A stretch of 64,000 nucleotides of DNA, taken from the NCBI GenBank assembly GCA_035079385.1, contig JAVHKY010000052.1, forward strand, positions 11,160,001 through 11,224,000. The letters are read 5' to 3'. This DNA comes from Aspidiotus rigidus. Lineage: Eukaryota; Arthropoda; Insecta; Hemiptera; Diaspididae. The first letter of the stretch is position 1; every line of letters starts with the position of its first letter. The position numbers were made by a program, and so were the translations under genes. Of this stretch, positions 1 through 11,798 are shown piece by piece. The notes beneath the pieces are model-generated. The model was given only the letters and a program-made list of their open reading frames with translations. It did not search any database and was not told the DNA's origin.

Positions 1-2
1 CT

Positions 3-515
3 TGCTATATTGATGAATTGAATTATTTGACAATAAATACTTACGCAATTGGAAATCGTAATGATGTAGATATTACTATGTTACTAGAATTATATAAGAA
101 TCCAGGAGAATTAATAGAAAATTATGTATGTCCTGAATGTAGAGAAAGAACTTCTGCCACTATACAATACAATATTGACCAACCTAGTAATCTTTTAATT
201 ATATATTGCAATGCATTTAAGTATAATACAAACACTCAACAATCTGAAAAAGTTTGTAATATAAAAGTGAAAAATATTCCTGATAAGCAAATATTTATTG
301 ATGGTCAGAGATACAGGTTTAATAGTGCTATTTTTCATATTGGAGAATCAATAAGGAATGGACATTATATTTCTATAATAAGAACAACAAATGGTTTTAT
401 TGAATGTAATGACACAAAACTTGAATTTTGTACATGGCCTACTAATTCTATTTATAGATCCAAATCGAAAGAAGCTCCAACAACATTATATTTATTAATA
501 TATGAGAAAATGTGA
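3..515 (+). CDS. C-terminal part of a USP-like (peptidase C19) ubiquitin hydrolase domain, cut by the window edge
   Basis: The frame is open from the first bases of the window to the TGA at 513-515, so the true start lies outside. Seen: a Cys pair (CPECRERTSATIQ) followed by a hydrophobic strand (NLLIIYCNAFKY), then, about 70 residues later, GHYISIIRTTNGFIECND, and a C-terminal APTTLYLLIYEKM. In ubiquitin-specific proteases this order is the zinc-ribbon finger, the GHY box carrying the catalytic His, and the closing YLLFY-like strand. The Cys box would lie upstream. Such domains occur in host deubiquitinases and in some arthropod transposons. The segment is short and AT-rich with no visible host-gene neighbour, so a transposon origin is plausible but unproven. 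Family call moderately sure; function not established. Confidence 0.55.
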   Translation, partial: CYIDELNYLTINTYAIGNRNDVDITMLLELYKNPGELIENYVCPECRERTSATIQYNIDQPSNLLIIYCNAFKYNTNTQQSEKVCNIKVKNIPDKQIFIDGQRYRFNSAIFHIGESIRNGHYISIIRTTNGFIECNDTKLEFCTWPTNSIYRSKSKEAPTTLYLLIYEKM

Positions 516-696
516 TACATCTTTCGAGTAAAATGGTTGTAAATAAATCTAGGCTCTCATAAAATAGTAAGAAGGAATTTAAAAAGTATTTTCTGAAGAG
601 AAATATTATTGAATAAGGAAGAAGAGGAAGAAAGAAATGAGTAAAAAGCAGATGAGTATCGATATTAATAACAAAAAGTAGAGAAGCGTAGAAGTG
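516..696. other. A-rich spacer, no gene seen
   Basis: Purine-rich sequence after the USP-like stop. Nothing recognisable; leads straight into the minisatellite. Confidence 0.5.
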
Positions 697-961
697 AACA
701 AGTATACTAGCAAACAAACATACTAGCAGACAAGCATACTAGCTAACAAGAATACCAAGCATAGTAGCGGAGAAGCATACTAGCAAACGAGCATACTAGC
801 AAAGAATACTAGCGAACAAGCATACTACAGCAAACAAGCATACTAGCAAACAATACTAGCGAACAAGCATACTACAGCAAACAAGCATACTAGCCTACGA
901 GCATACTAGCGAGTAAGTATATTAGCAAACAAGCATACTAGCGAACAAGCAAACATACTAA
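697..961. repeat. Minisatellite, AGCATACTAGCRAACAA-type unit
   Basis: About 15 degenerate copies of a 12-17 base unit (core GCATACTAGC followed by AAACAA or GAACAA) run head to tail. Unit length varies irregularly, so this is a slippage-type minisatellite, not a spaced array. It has no coding capacity. Confidence 0.8.
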
Positions 962-1904
962 TAGGGTGGGGATGGGACAGTGGTGTAGACAGAAAATTTT
1001 AGCAGGGAACCTGTTCCAAGGGGGGATCTTTTGTAAAATTTGTTGTGCAGTGTGTGGTGTCCGGCAAAAACTGACCCACTCCAAGTTTCTTTTGGGGACT
1101 TGGAAAATTTTGAGTCTCAAGCTATACCGTAACATAATATGATAAAATAAGAAATATAGAAACATTTTGACTCATGAACCATAATACATCACAGAAGGGG
1201 CCATTTTGCAAAGGTAATTTCAGTTTAAATGAATATTATTATCATTCTAAATATCATTTGAGTTAGTATCACAAGATCTTTAAATAGGTATCAAACAAAT
1301 TTAACCCATAGAACAGGTTACATGCAGTTTTTGCTTAACTTTGTTAAGGAAGCAGTCATTTTATCTTGGTGGGGAGGGGGTGAAGAAAAAGTGGTAGAGA
1401 AGAAATGTTACAAAAAGTTTTGGAAAAATTATTTAAAATAACGTGTGATATTATATATATTTCGAGGGAGTGGTTTTTAACCCCTCTAACCCCCTACTTT
1501 TGCTACGCCACTGGGAGGGGAGGATGGCAATAAGTGTGACAAGTGCTGAGAAGTCCAACCCTAGTGTGAATATTATGAAAATTGAGTTGGCACCTTTTTC
1601 ATACAGAGAATTTCATGGCAAAACCAATGACACCGATTGTGTTTCTAGGGCAGTATTACACAAAGAATTAAGTAGACCATTTTTGGTTTTTCAGTTTCAA
1701 ATATGATACCTATTTACTTACTTAAAATAATGATAATGTTAACAAAATTTGCAATCATACGAGTAGATTGGGATGAAAAACAAAACGTTGTCATCCTACA
1801 AATATGATACAAACTAAATTGTGATTGGATTTTTTTTGTAAATGTTTTAGAACAGAGTTTGATGAACAATTGAAAATTGAATGAATTTTTCCATATTTTT
1901 GCAA
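962..1904. other. Intergenic, no gene seen
   Basis: AT-rich sequence with short unsupported reading frames only and no domain, splice pattern or terminal repeat that I can support. Its right edge is the TA target of the Tigger-like element. Confidence 0.4.
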
Positions 1905-1906
1905 TA

Positions 1907-2595
1907 CAGTCGGACCTCGGTAAGTCGAATCCGCAAGGGACCAAAAATATTGTTTGAGTTAGTTGTTGAAGTTCGACTTGGAAAAATGAATGATTCGACT
2001 TAAAAAAAATTCGACTTACTGAAAGAAAGAATTCGACTTACTCGTATTTCATAGAAAGAATAAAGCGTGTACGTAAAAAATTCAGAATTTTTTCTTTTAG
2101 TACTATTGTACATACATTTACATTATCAAATAATCATTTATGGTACTTTGACGCAGATTTTGCGCGAGTTGTTTTTTTGTGACTGCATTACTAATGCGAT
2201 TTAAATAGGTAAACACTTCTGTGCCTACATTCAAACACTCTAAGTATCGACGCAAACTCACATTAATCAAGAGAAGACTAAAATTCACTAACAATAGTGT
2301 TTGGACAGGTCAGGAACTGCAAGTTTTTACATGAAGAATTGATTGAGAAGGTAAAATATTCGAGTTAGGTTTTCAACGTTCGAGTTCTAGAGGTAATGTT
2401 CGAGTTACCTACAACAACGTTGGACTTTTAGGGGTAAAAGTGAATAATTTTTGGTTGGACTTAGCCATTGTTGTGTTCGATATGCGGCGACAAAAAATGT
2501 ACACATTCAAATGGGAGTGCGTCGGGACCGGATTAATTTGTTCGACTTAGCTATTTTTTCGACTTATCTGAGTACGACTTATTGAGGTTCGACTG
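1907..2595. mobile_element. Non-autonomous Tigger/pogo-like (Tc1/mariner) element, 689 bp, complete
   Basis: Begins CAGTCGGACCTCGGTAAGTC and ends GACTTATTGAGGTTCGACTG; the ends are inverted repeats. It is flanked on both sides by TA (1905-1906 and 2596-2597), the target duplication of Tc1/mariner elements. TTCGACTTA-like motifs recur inside both ends as subterminal repeats. There is no transposase reading frame, so it must have been moved in trans. Tips of CAGTCGNACCTC are characteristic of Tigger/pogo elements; that assignment rests on knowledge of the family, while tips and TA sites are seen directly. Confidence 0.85.
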
Positions 2596-2597
2596 TA

Positions 2598-5108
2598 TTT
2601 TGAAACTAACTTTTCCTTCCTAAGGTCTGATTTCTCAGAACTCATCATAAGTGTAGGTCTATTTGGACCATACAGTTAGATCATTCATTTTGCTTTTTTT
2701 TTTCCTATTCATTGTATCAAAATCTTTTCATAAGTTATAAATTATTTGTTTATTTCTTAATACTTGATTCATTCATTGTTTATCTTTTTTACAACTTTTC
2801 TTTCTTTTGTATTCCAAGTATCTATGCACATTTTCAATTCCTCTTTATTATTGTTTCTTTTTTTAAAAGTGTAGTTTTATATACAATCAATTGATTTTAA
2901 TATTCATTTATTGTATACTCCTTATTATAAAAGCTCTTTTCATTTTGGTCAGTAAATAACAACTGTACACTTTTAATAATTATTAGTATCCAGTATAGGT
3001 ACCTGAAATAATCACAAAGCTCTTTACTATAACAAAAGAAGCAACAGAAAAGTTACAGTACAGAAGAATATGAAATACATCAATCTTCTGTGGTAGTGTG
3101 GAAATATTTCTTATATGTTTATTCTTCAAAGGAAGTTGGTGAATTGTTTCTATGCAGATGAAATCACAATGGAGAGTTTCAACTAGAAACAAGGATTGAA
3201 TATGAAAATTTTTCCAGTGAGTGTCAATGTGTCATTAAATTGCTCAAAGAAATTACGAATATTATCCTAGGTCCTTATTTTTTCCCCCTTTTTGTTTCAG
3301 CTTCATCATTTCACCTTTTAGATTTGAATTGCACTTCTCATAGTTGATGTCACCCTCAAGAACACCGCAATGTCTAGTGAGTGGTTATTTTACTGTATGT
3401 TTGTATATACATGCACTTCAAGTCACATTTTAGAGGAAGTGTAGAAGATTGTTGATCACGCTAGGCTAGCCGCCAAATTGAAAGTATTGTTGAAATTTGT
3501 TGGATGCCATGGAATACATTATTGTTTGAAGAAATTATAGAGTAAAATAATTCATGATAAAATGAAGAAGAAAAGTTATCTTCTGTTGAACACCAATCAA
3601 GAGCCAACTGGAGGGCATAACCTGCAGTGCACAGTCATTCCTTCTTCCCACTTTTGTACTAATTGGCATTGTGTATTACTTACAACTAGAAAGTAACAAG
3701 AGGAAAGTGGCTAGATGCTTCCATATACAATCTGACTAAATGTCTTTTAGAAAATTTGTCATACATAGCTGAAAATAGTATCAACACACCAACGTCTTGT
3801 ATCCAGGCTACCATTTAGAAGAGAGCTGAAGAAAATTATAGTAGGCCAGTTTTTAAACTGGGAATATATTGCTGAAACAGTTGATGCCTGTTTTTCACAA
3901 TTCCTAGGATGTTTATTTTAATAACTCATATCAGAATCAATTTCACTTTTGATGCATATTATTTATTACCTATTTATTATTTTTTAATAAGTACCTGTTT
4001 CAATGATTGATTTCCTTATTTTTTGACAACTTTTAATTCTCTACTTGAATGTGGACACTTACAGTATATATTGGAGCAAAATGGATCAATGATTTAGATT
4101 ATACCTAGCCTATATACCTAGTATCCTAACACGTGAACATGAAATCAATGTCAAGCTGGGATTTATTTATTTATCGTTGTTGCGAAATAGTATTCTAATA
4201 ATGGGAAATGAATTCTTAAAATTGTTTGGAACTTGTATGAATGAACATTATTTGAGTATCAGAGCCAAAAAAGTAATGAATACCTGTAAACATGAAATCA
4301 ATATCAAGGTATAATGTATCATTCACTGTTAATTCTTATTATTGATACCTCTTGCGTTGAAGGAAGAGGAGTAAGTGTATTGAACTTGCAGTGTTCATCT
4401 AGTTTCTAATACTCAAGTTTGTATGCTTGACTTTATGAGCTAAACTGTAAGGAATTGCATTGCATTTTGCTTCCTTTGTTTATAATAGAAGATATCATAT
4501 TGAACTAAATGTTGATCAAATTATCAATCATTTTTTATTTTATGTAGTACCAGTATTGTACTATTTTCATTGTATCTTATAGTTTGCTTGTGATATTAGA
4601 TCTATAGGTAGATTTAAGACGTAAGAAATCAATTAATTTTTGTACCTACAAAACATTCTCGTGTTTTTTGTTTGTATACTGATTAAATACGTAATTTCAT
4701 TCAGATTTTCACAATTAGCTGTTTTTCTGATCAAACTAAAAAAAAAACTCAAGTCCTCTATTATACATGACATACCTACTCAAAATTCAACATCTGTCAT
4801 AGGGAAAATTTATTGTAACTAAAACATTACAAATTGAAAAATGTTACCCGGGTATAACTTTATTATATTCTCAATAAAAAAATAGAAAAACAATCATAAT
4901 TCTTTGCCATTCATCAATATTAACGTCATATTCTGAACAAAAGTAAAAAAAGATACAAGAAACAGAAATAGAACAAAAAGAACCATTCAAAAATAATTTC
5001 AATATAGGTAAGTAAAAATGTTGATAAGAATACTGTTAAGATCATAATTATAATTAGATAATAAAATACATTTTGAAGAATTTTTGACAAGAGCCGGATT
5101 TTTGTAGA
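2598..5108. other. Intergenic/3-prime flank, no gene seen
   Basis: About 2.5 kb of AT-rich DNA with no supported exon on either strand. On the - strand an AATAAAG-like signal lies near 4870 and could serve the terminal exon at 5109-5500. No terminal inverted repeats found. Confidence 0.35.
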
Positions 5109-5500
5109 CTATTGTACTTCTTTAAATTTTTTTGTGATTTCATCTGCCGAGTCGTCTGAATCACTTTCTTGTGTTATAATCCGCAAGATCGCACGGCGTG
5201 ATCTTCTTTTTCCGGGTGACTCGGATATATTATTGAACATGCTCTCAAGGATCGCAACAATATCATCCATCTCTCCATCAGAAGTTATAATCATGCTGAC
5301 AAATGAAGGATGGATATCTTGATGTTTGATTAAAACATTTTCTAGATTTCGGGTGAGTAATGGTATGATATTTTGTGAAACAGAACTATTTTTCACCAGT
5401 TCCAAAATTTCATTCAAGATATTTTTTTGACGGTATTCCGACGTTATGTCGGTTAACGAGGAGTGCACAGTGGAAAATAGAGAACCATAATTGGGAGAAT
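5109..5500 (-). CDS. Terminal exon of an unrecognised protein
   Basis: On the - strand a consensus 3-prime splice site (TATTCCACAG) at 5510-5501 opens an exon of about 130 codons ending in TAG at 5111-5109. The exon starts in phase 1. The encoded segment has a helical middle (NILNEILELVKNSSVSQNII), a basic patch (PGKRRSRRAILRI) and an acidic tract (ESDSDDSADE) near the C-terminus, as in many nuclear regulatory proteins. It is not low-complexity and shows no stop or frameshift, so it looks like a real host exon. Upstream exons (coordinates above 5510) could not be picked out. I do not recognise the family and assign no function. Confidence 0.45.
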
Positions 5501-5570
5501 CTGTGGAATAGGAAATTATATCAAAATCTACAAATACCACAAGAACATAGACATAGAATTTAATATACAC

Positions 5571-6258
5571 ATATTTATGTATGTTTGGTCTCTTATCAAA
5601 ACTTTCAGAACTTGCACATTAATATGTTATATTCAGCTGGAGTTCAAACACATGTGTGTTTTTACATTTGACAAAGTCAATGCAATCATAAATATATAAC
5701 TCAAAACTAAAACTATGCATTATACACACTGGTACCTGCTGCGTTCTGAAAATAATAACCAAATTTACTGTCAAACATACACTAATAGATAGGACATGTG
5801 ATTCCCTCGTTCATCTTCAATCCCTTTGCCGATTGTATTGATTGTAACATACTTATAGATAGTGGCAAATGGTATATTAGGGTTTAAGCCTACACTAGAG
5901 TGAGTTACTGAAAGAGTCAATCAGACTATATAGGGTGGATTAGAAAGATATTACCAGTCAAGTGGGAATTTGTGCTAAATCTGTCGTAGCGCGAAAATGC
6001 AAAACATTAGACGTATAGTTTGAATGTAAGAATTTTATATCTTAATTTTATCTTTGATTTGAGCCATATCCGAAGTTTCTACAACTTTTCTGAGCCGAGT
6101 TATGGACCAAAATGTGCTAACAATTCATTAAATTGCCAGAGTTCCCATAATAGGGCAATTAATTAATTTACAATATTGAGCTGAATTTGTAAAATTTTAA
6201 TAATCAAATTATTGTTTCTTAAGTGAATTTGGACGAATAAAATGAGAAAAATAATAAC
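5571..6258. other. No gene seen; probable intron or upstream region of the - strand gene at 5.1-5.5 kb
   Basis: No supported exon or repeat. The upstream exon needed by the splice acceptor at 5501 should lie here or further right on the - strand. Confidence 0.3.
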
Positions 6259-6259
6259 A

Positions 6260-6995
6260 AAATCCTAAGAAGCACCGAAAAGGGTTAATAGGCCCAAAAA
6301 GGGTCAAAATTCCCCCAAATTGGAAAATTGTTCAAACTTCCAAATTTTAATTTGATTGCGCTGATTCCGAAAACAATGCTTAAAAAAACAATTCGGAGCA
6401 TTAAAATGGGATGATGGGCTCAAAGAGAATCAAAATTATTCCAAGATGAAAAATTGCGTAATCTTCAAAAGTTGTTTTCAATTCTGAAGTACAATTTAGC
6501 GCTGAGTCCGAGAATAATACTGAAATGGCCTTAGATGATCTCCAAAATGAAAATTGAAAACTTTTTCTCATTCTGCAGTAAAATTGTTGATTCAGGGGAT
6601 GGGAGGAATGTCGACAAGTTAATCTGCTGTTGAGTAGTCGCGGAGTGAGAGATCAACTAGCGTCGGGTGATAGATCCGAAATAGAAAATTGTGGAAATTC
6701 TTCTCATTTAGGGATTGAAGGGAGACGACAAATTCATCTCCGTTGAAGGTTCGCAGTGAAAGATCGACTAGGGCTCTGCGTATGATCAAAGTAGAAAAAA
6801 TGCGAAAAGTTTTGTTGTTCCAGTCAAAGAACGCGAAGTTGGTCTTCTGTTGCGTGCTTGCGATGAGAAATCAACTGATGCTGCACCTATGAACAAAGTG
6901 GGCCAAAGAGCAAAAACTCCTTGATTTAGGTAATGGGGGAATATTGCAAATTTGATCTTGCTCGTGATGAGCGATTAGCTACAGTTCCGTCTTTG
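6260..6995. repeat. Two adjoining blocks of degenerate tandem repeats (about 140 bp and about 110 bp units)
   Basis: 6260-6590 carries about three copies of a unit with GGGTCAAAATT / CAAAATTATTCC followed by TTTTCAATTCTG and a GCGCTGA(T/G)TCCGA box. 6595-6995 carries about four copies of a unit with a GATGGGAGGAATG-like head, a TCTGTTG / TCCGTTG box, GATCAACTAG (or GATCGACTAG, AATCAACTGA), then a purine-rich tail ending in CTCATTTA. Divergence between copies is high, implying age. No coding signal. Confidence 0.55.
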
Positions 6996-7770
6996 ATTAA
7001 GGCAGACAAACGCTCGAAATTTCTCGGAGTTTCACTTCTCCGGCTACAACGAAAAAATTTCTCAGTTCCTTACGATTCGTTGTAAGCGGTTTTTAGTGTA
7101 CTAGAGAGACTATAATATACATTGTACAACAATAATGAATGAATTGTTGTTTTATATCTCAGAGGGATTACGTCGAGCATAGGAGTAAAAGACAGAGTGA
7201 ATAAATCAAAATTTGGAAAGAAATTGAAGTATTATTTTTCATAGACGTTTATAATATGAATGCTTTATTTTTCCATTGAATGGGAAATCACTAAGAGAAA
7301 TCATAATACTACGCAACAAATTAAAACTTGTTTTCTCCTTCTTCGTCTGAGTTAAGACGCTGACGTCATGGTCGAGTGAGCCGTATGCTGTGTAGTTTCG
7401 TTTCTTTGTTATCATTGCGTTTTGCGGTTCGATTGTATTTGTTTTGATCTGGCTCTACCTGCTAGGAGGGTTCTCTGGAAACAGTCAGTTTATTTATGAT
7501 AATATTATCGGTTAATTAGCCGCTGCTGATTAATTAGATACGAGACGACGAGAAGGAATTGAACAATAAAATGTAGTAGCGTCTTTATTATGGAACGTTC
7601 GCAAATTGAGAAGATCGATGTAACAATAAATTTGATATGTTCAAATTACAAGTTTATTTCATTTTAATGATTATATCAGATGTCTACGAATGGAACCAAA
7701 CGTCCTAATTCGCGTCCGGCCCCAAAAGAGTCGCCCTCTACATTCACTATAGCGGCCATTTGTGGAAACT
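6996..7770. other. No gene or element boundary recognised
   Basis: Contains a GACGTCATGG motif near 7365 like the tips of other elements in the window, but no matching inverted end was found. Confidence 0.3.
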
Positions 7771-7960
7771 GGACGAAAAGGTGATGTTTCAGATAATTAG
7801 TGAAATTTTTATTTTTATGAGTTTCATACTATTCTACTGACTAAGACAGTCAAAAACGGTCATTATAAGTGGTATTTTTTTTTTCAGTATTAACAGAGAT
7901 ATAGCTAGTTGAAATAACATACGCTCTTATGTAAATTTTCATGTGATCACCTTTTCGTCC
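7771..7960. repeat. Short inverted repeat, possible MITE
   Basis: GGACGAAAAGGTGAT at 7771-7785 is repeated in inverse (ATCACCTTTTCGTCC) ending at 7960. The spacing of about 190 bp and AT-rich interior fit a small TIR element, but no target duplication could be fixed. Confidence 0.4.
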
Positions 7961-8606
7961 ACGACACTAGCGCGTCTATGGTAGTGGCCTGATACGAATT
8001 GCGATGGAAAAGAATGAGAGTAATGAAATATGAATTCTTGAAATTGGTCTAAACAATGTGAATGGTAAAGCGGTACGTAGAGCAAAATCTAAAATGAATG
8101 ATCGTTGAGTATCCTGATCATAAAATCGGTATTTAAGTACAATGACTCTAGTCCCCAATCTGAGTTTGTAGTTCTATTCGATAGAACGTGAGTACCTGAG
8201 TGGAAAGTATATGAGGTATGAACAGTTTGGATGAATAATCGAAATTTTATTATCTCAACTTGCAGTATAAGGTACATACAATTAGTTTCTAGTGCCGGTT
8301 CTTACGCCTAATGTTAGAAGCCAAATATCATCTTAAATCAATATTCCGCAATGTATACGAAGACGTATTGGAATCGAATTATTTTGTTTTGATGGAATGT
8401 GGATCTCATTATTAGCGAAAAGGAGGAGCTTACCGGAAATATTTCTATGACTTGGTTTGATACACTGTACATGTCATGGTGAAAGTGACGGAAAGGTGAA
8501 TGTGACGGATTTCACGCGCGTATCGTTGTTCCTATAGGGTAGCGTGTTTTCTATGAATTGCGCGAATAAAAACGTAGGGAACAGAATGACTTAAAAGTTG
8601 ATCATG

Positions 8607-8816
8607 CATAGGCGCCGACTTCGGGGGGGGGCCTGACACTTTTTGCCCCCCCCCCTGCCCAATAATTTGGTCGAAAAAACAAATTATCTAGTGAATTGTA
8701 CCAGGAATTTGGAGAGGCGGGAGCAAAGAAATTTTTTCCGCGCTCACGCGCGGATTATTGCGCGCTTCGCGCGCTTTGATGCTCCCCCAATAATTTTTTG
8801 AAATCGGTGCCTGTGG
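8607..8816. mobile_element. Small TIR element (about 210 bp), hAT-like by target site
   Basis: Left end CATAGGCGCCGACTT and right end AATCGGTGCCTGTG are imperfect inverted repeats. TGATCATG (8599-8606) and AGATCATG (8817-8824) flank it, an 8 bp duplication with one mismatch. The interior is unusual: runs of G and C near the left end and a GC-rich palindromic stretch (CGCGCTTCGCGCGC). Superfamily is inferred from duplication length only. Confidence 0.6.
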
Positions 8817-8824
8817 AGATCATG

Positions 8825-9186
8825 AATCGCGAATGCGATACCCAGCTTCGTAATCCGCGATTCAATTTTGAATTTCAATTTATACCTACTTAGTTCTAAG
8901 TACTTTGAAGTTGACTACGAAGGTATAGTATGATAATTACATTGTTGGGTTTTGAGTAGACAAATGAAGTTTGTGATAGTGGGGTGCTTGTTTCTTTCTT
9001 TCTTTCTTGGTGTAAGTTCAAACGCTCGCGTCGCGGCCTGTCCACGACGCAGTAAGGTGTGGGTATTTTTATGCGTTATTGCGTTTTAATTGTCTCATTC
9101 TGTCGTTTTAATTGTCTCATTCTGTCGTTTCATCCGCGAGTTTATGTAACCGGGAGTTTATGTAACCGAGATGGGGTAACACGTCG
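8825..9186. other. No gene seen
   Basis: Contains a short TTTC microsatellite near 8995-9008. Otherwise unannotated AT-rich DNA. Confidence 0.3.
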
Positions 9187-9470
9187 GTTTACTGCCATAT
9201 TCGGAGTAAGAGGCGAGTAAGAATGATGCCGCGGGACTTTTTGTACTTCTTGGACTTGAAAATATTTTAAACTGTTGGACTTGGAATTACTCTCCAATTG
9301 TTGGACTTTGAAATATTTTCATACTTCTCGGACTTGTAATAAAGTTTTTCATTTTCAATTCTTGGACTTGAAAATATTTTCAACTGTTGGACTTTGAAAT
9401 ATTTTCAACTATGGACTTGGAAGTATTTTCAAATTGTGGAACTTCAAAATATTAACAACTAGATTTTCCG
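9187..9470. repeat. Truncated arm of a foldback element with TTGGACTT repeats
   Basis: Starts with the unique head shared with the complete copy at 10.4 kb (GGAGTAAGAGGCGAGTAAGA, then GATGCCGCGGGACTTT) and continues as a tandem series built on TTGGACTTG + AAATATTTTC. Only one arm is present, so it is a truncated copy of the element at 10330-11093. Confidence 0.6.
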
Positions 9471-10329
9471 AGGATAAGAAGTTATTAAGATATCTGAGAT
9501 GGAAATTAACTGAAAAGCCATAAGCGGTGACATTTTTTGGAAGTGAAAAGCAAAGCAAATGTTGGAAAAGCAAAAAGTAACTTATAAACTATATAGCAGA
9601 AGTATTTCAATTTTGCGCTTTTTAGTGAAACAAACAAGGATCAGAAGAATTTATTGGATTTTTGACGAGTCTCTCTTGTCTGGAATTAAGAAAAATTAAT
9701 AATTATTATAATCCGATTCAGGCCGACCCTGATACGATGTCGCCCGCGACATAGCTTGTTGATCATTGTTTTTGTATCAGCCATGTCTACCAGAGTATTG
9801 CAGCCGAAAAATTCGGCTTCGGCTTACGGCTGAAGCTGACGACCTTCAAAAATTTGGATTCGGCTTACGGCTTATGGCTGATCAGAAAAATTCGGCTGGC
9901 TTTCGGCTGACTTATGGCTGGCTGATCACTGATTTTTTGGCGGGATTTCAGCTGATTTTCGGCTGATTTTTGGCTGGCTGATGATTTTGTTGTCGGTTTG
10001 TTGCAACCAGGGAATGAAAAACGTAACAAAAATATGAATCTGTGTTCTGTGGATTGAGTGACAAACTGACAAACGAGGCAGAAAGCCGAAAACATGGTAA
10101 GCCAGACTGCTTCTGAGGGAAGCGTGTAAGTTTGAGGTTTGAGCATCAAAATTTTCGAGATCAATTCATTGAATTCAATTCACATATGAAAAAATGAGTT
10201 TGGAATTGGAAGTGGCACAAGTTATTCTTTCTCCCGATCAATATGATTTTAATCTGGTTGTCGATTCTTTATGACGACCCATTTTGAAAATCGCCGGGGC
10301 CCGGGAATACACACAACACAAGCACGCAA

Positions 10330-11093
10330 CAGACGAGAGGATGTGCGAAGTACTAATCGAAAGTCTCCTCGTGCCTTATCAATTCGTTTTGTTCGCCGTA
10401 TGTCATACTCGGAGTAAGAGGCGAGTAAGAGTGATGCCGCAGGACTTTGAAATATTTTCGTACTTCTTGGACTTGGAAATATTTTCAACTGTTGGACTTG
10501 GAATTATTTTCCAATGGGGGGAGGGGGGACTTTGAAGTATTTTCATAAATGGACTTGTAAAATTTTCCAAGTGTTGGACTTGGAATTATTTTCCAATTGT
10601 TGGACTTTAAAATATTTTCATACTTCTTGTTTCTAAGTCCAAGAATTGAAAATGAAAAATTTCACACATATAGGAAAATATTTCAAAGTCCCACAATTTG
10701 AAAATAATTTCAAGTTCGACAGTTGAAAATAATTTTAAGTCCCATAATTTGAAAATATTTCAAAATCCAACAATTGGAAAATGATTCCAAGTCCAGCAGT
10801 TGAAAATATTTCAAAGTCCCATAATTTGAAAATAATTCCAAGTCCCACAGTTGAAAATATTTCAAAGTCCAACAATTGGAAAATAATTCCAAGTCCAACA
10901 GTTGAAAATATTTCCAAGTCCAAGAATTCAAAATGAAAAATTTCAAGTCCTAGAAGTACGAAAATATTTGAAAGTCCCGCGGCATCACTCTTACTAACCT
11001 CTTACTCCAAGTATGGCATACGGCAAACGAAATGAATTGATAAGGCACGAGGAGACTTTCGATTAATACTTCGCACACACTCTCGTCGCAACA
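10330..11093. mobile_element. Foldback (long inverted repeat) element built of TTGGACTT units
   Basis: The two halves are near-perfect reverse complements: the head at 10338-10445 (GTGCGAAGTACTAATCGAAA, then GTCATACTCGGAGTAAGAGG) reappears inverted at 10975-11085. Between the heads both arms consist of 30-35 base tandem units (TTGGACTTGGAATTATTTTC and variants), reading outward in opposite orientation. Arms are about 240-300 bp. This is foldback organisation. It lies inside the hAT element, so it is younger or was carried along. Long frames on either strand here are repeat artefacts, not genes. Confidence 0.7.
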
Positions 11094-11272
11094 GAGTGCA
11101 GACAATATGTCAAAAACACGATTAATATTTAATAGTACTAGTTATAACAGGCAGACTCTGATAACAGGGATCACCAGTTCAGCTCGATACTGCTAGCCTG
11201 CTATACAGATTACAGCCTACAAGGTCGAGAACTGCGTGTCACACGTTATGTCATTTCGCGCGTACGAGAAAT

Positions 11273-11649
11273 CTGCCGTACAAAGTAGAACGGACGTATA
11301 TGCGAAAACAACGATCACCGAGACGAGGCGTTCGGATCAATGGGCTGTATGTGTGATGGTAACGAAGCTTCGTATTCACATACCACTACTATCACAGTCG
11401 ATTGCATATCAATGCATATACGTCCTTTTTTGGACGTATATGCATCGCGAGGTGAAAAAATGTATTGTATCTGAAGATTGAGCACTTATTGAAGAAAATT
11501 ATTAGAATTATCGAATTCTACGTTGAAAATTACTATGAGTGATCAACTTATGCGATCTTAATATCTTTTGAATACATTTTTAATTTCTTTTTGATACTTT
11601 TCCGTGATCGTTGTTTTCGCATATACGTCCGTTCTACTTTGTACGGCAG
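11273..11649. mobile_element. MITE with 46 bp perfect TIR and 4 bp target duplication (CTGCCGTAC family, copy 1)
   Basis: The first 46 bases (starting CTGCCGTACAAAGTAGAACG) are repeated exactly in inverse at the right end. AAAT flanks both sides (11269-11272 and 11650-11653). 377 bp, no coding capacity. Two other copies in this window share the tip CTGCCGTAC/CTGCCATAC and a 4 bp duplication (44520-44662, TCTT; 23555-24483, AATA). Four-base duplications occur in Sola- and Academ-type elements, but no transposase is available to decide. Confidence 0.85.
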
Positions 11650-11798
11650 AAATAAGCCGAAAATCAGCCGAAAAAATTCGGCTGAATTTGGCTTTCGGCT
11701 TCCAAGAGTAAACATAAAGCTGGCTTTCGGCTTAATGGCCGGGAATTCGGCTGAATTCGGCTTTCGGCTTTTGGCTTTCGGCTGGCTGCAATACTCTG

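Larger units (their letters stand above)
9791..11798. mobile_element. hAT element, 2.0 kb, non-autonomous, with two elements nested inside
   Basis: Left tip CAGAGTATTGCAGCC and right tip GGCTGCAATACTCTG are perfect inverted repeats. The 8 bp target duplication ATGTCTAC lies at 9783-9790 and 11799-11806. Both ends carry dense GGCTTTCGGCTT / AATTCGGCTG subterminal repeats (9800-9980 and 11640-11790), typical of hAT elements. No transposase frame remains; the interior is taken up by a foldback element (10330-11093) and a 377 bp MITE (11273-11649). The pre-insertion site is preserved in a second copy of the target at about 11912-11950. Confidence 0.9.

Noticed and set aside
697..961. Regularly repeated unit resembling a CRISPR array
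   Set aside because: Units are contiguous and variable in length with no unique spacers, and the DNA is eukaryotic; it is a minisatellite.
10710..10946. Overlapping - strand frames of 62-78 codons
   Set aside because: They are translations of the foldback element tandem units (repeating YFQLLDLE / IFSTVGLGIIF) and have no gene features.
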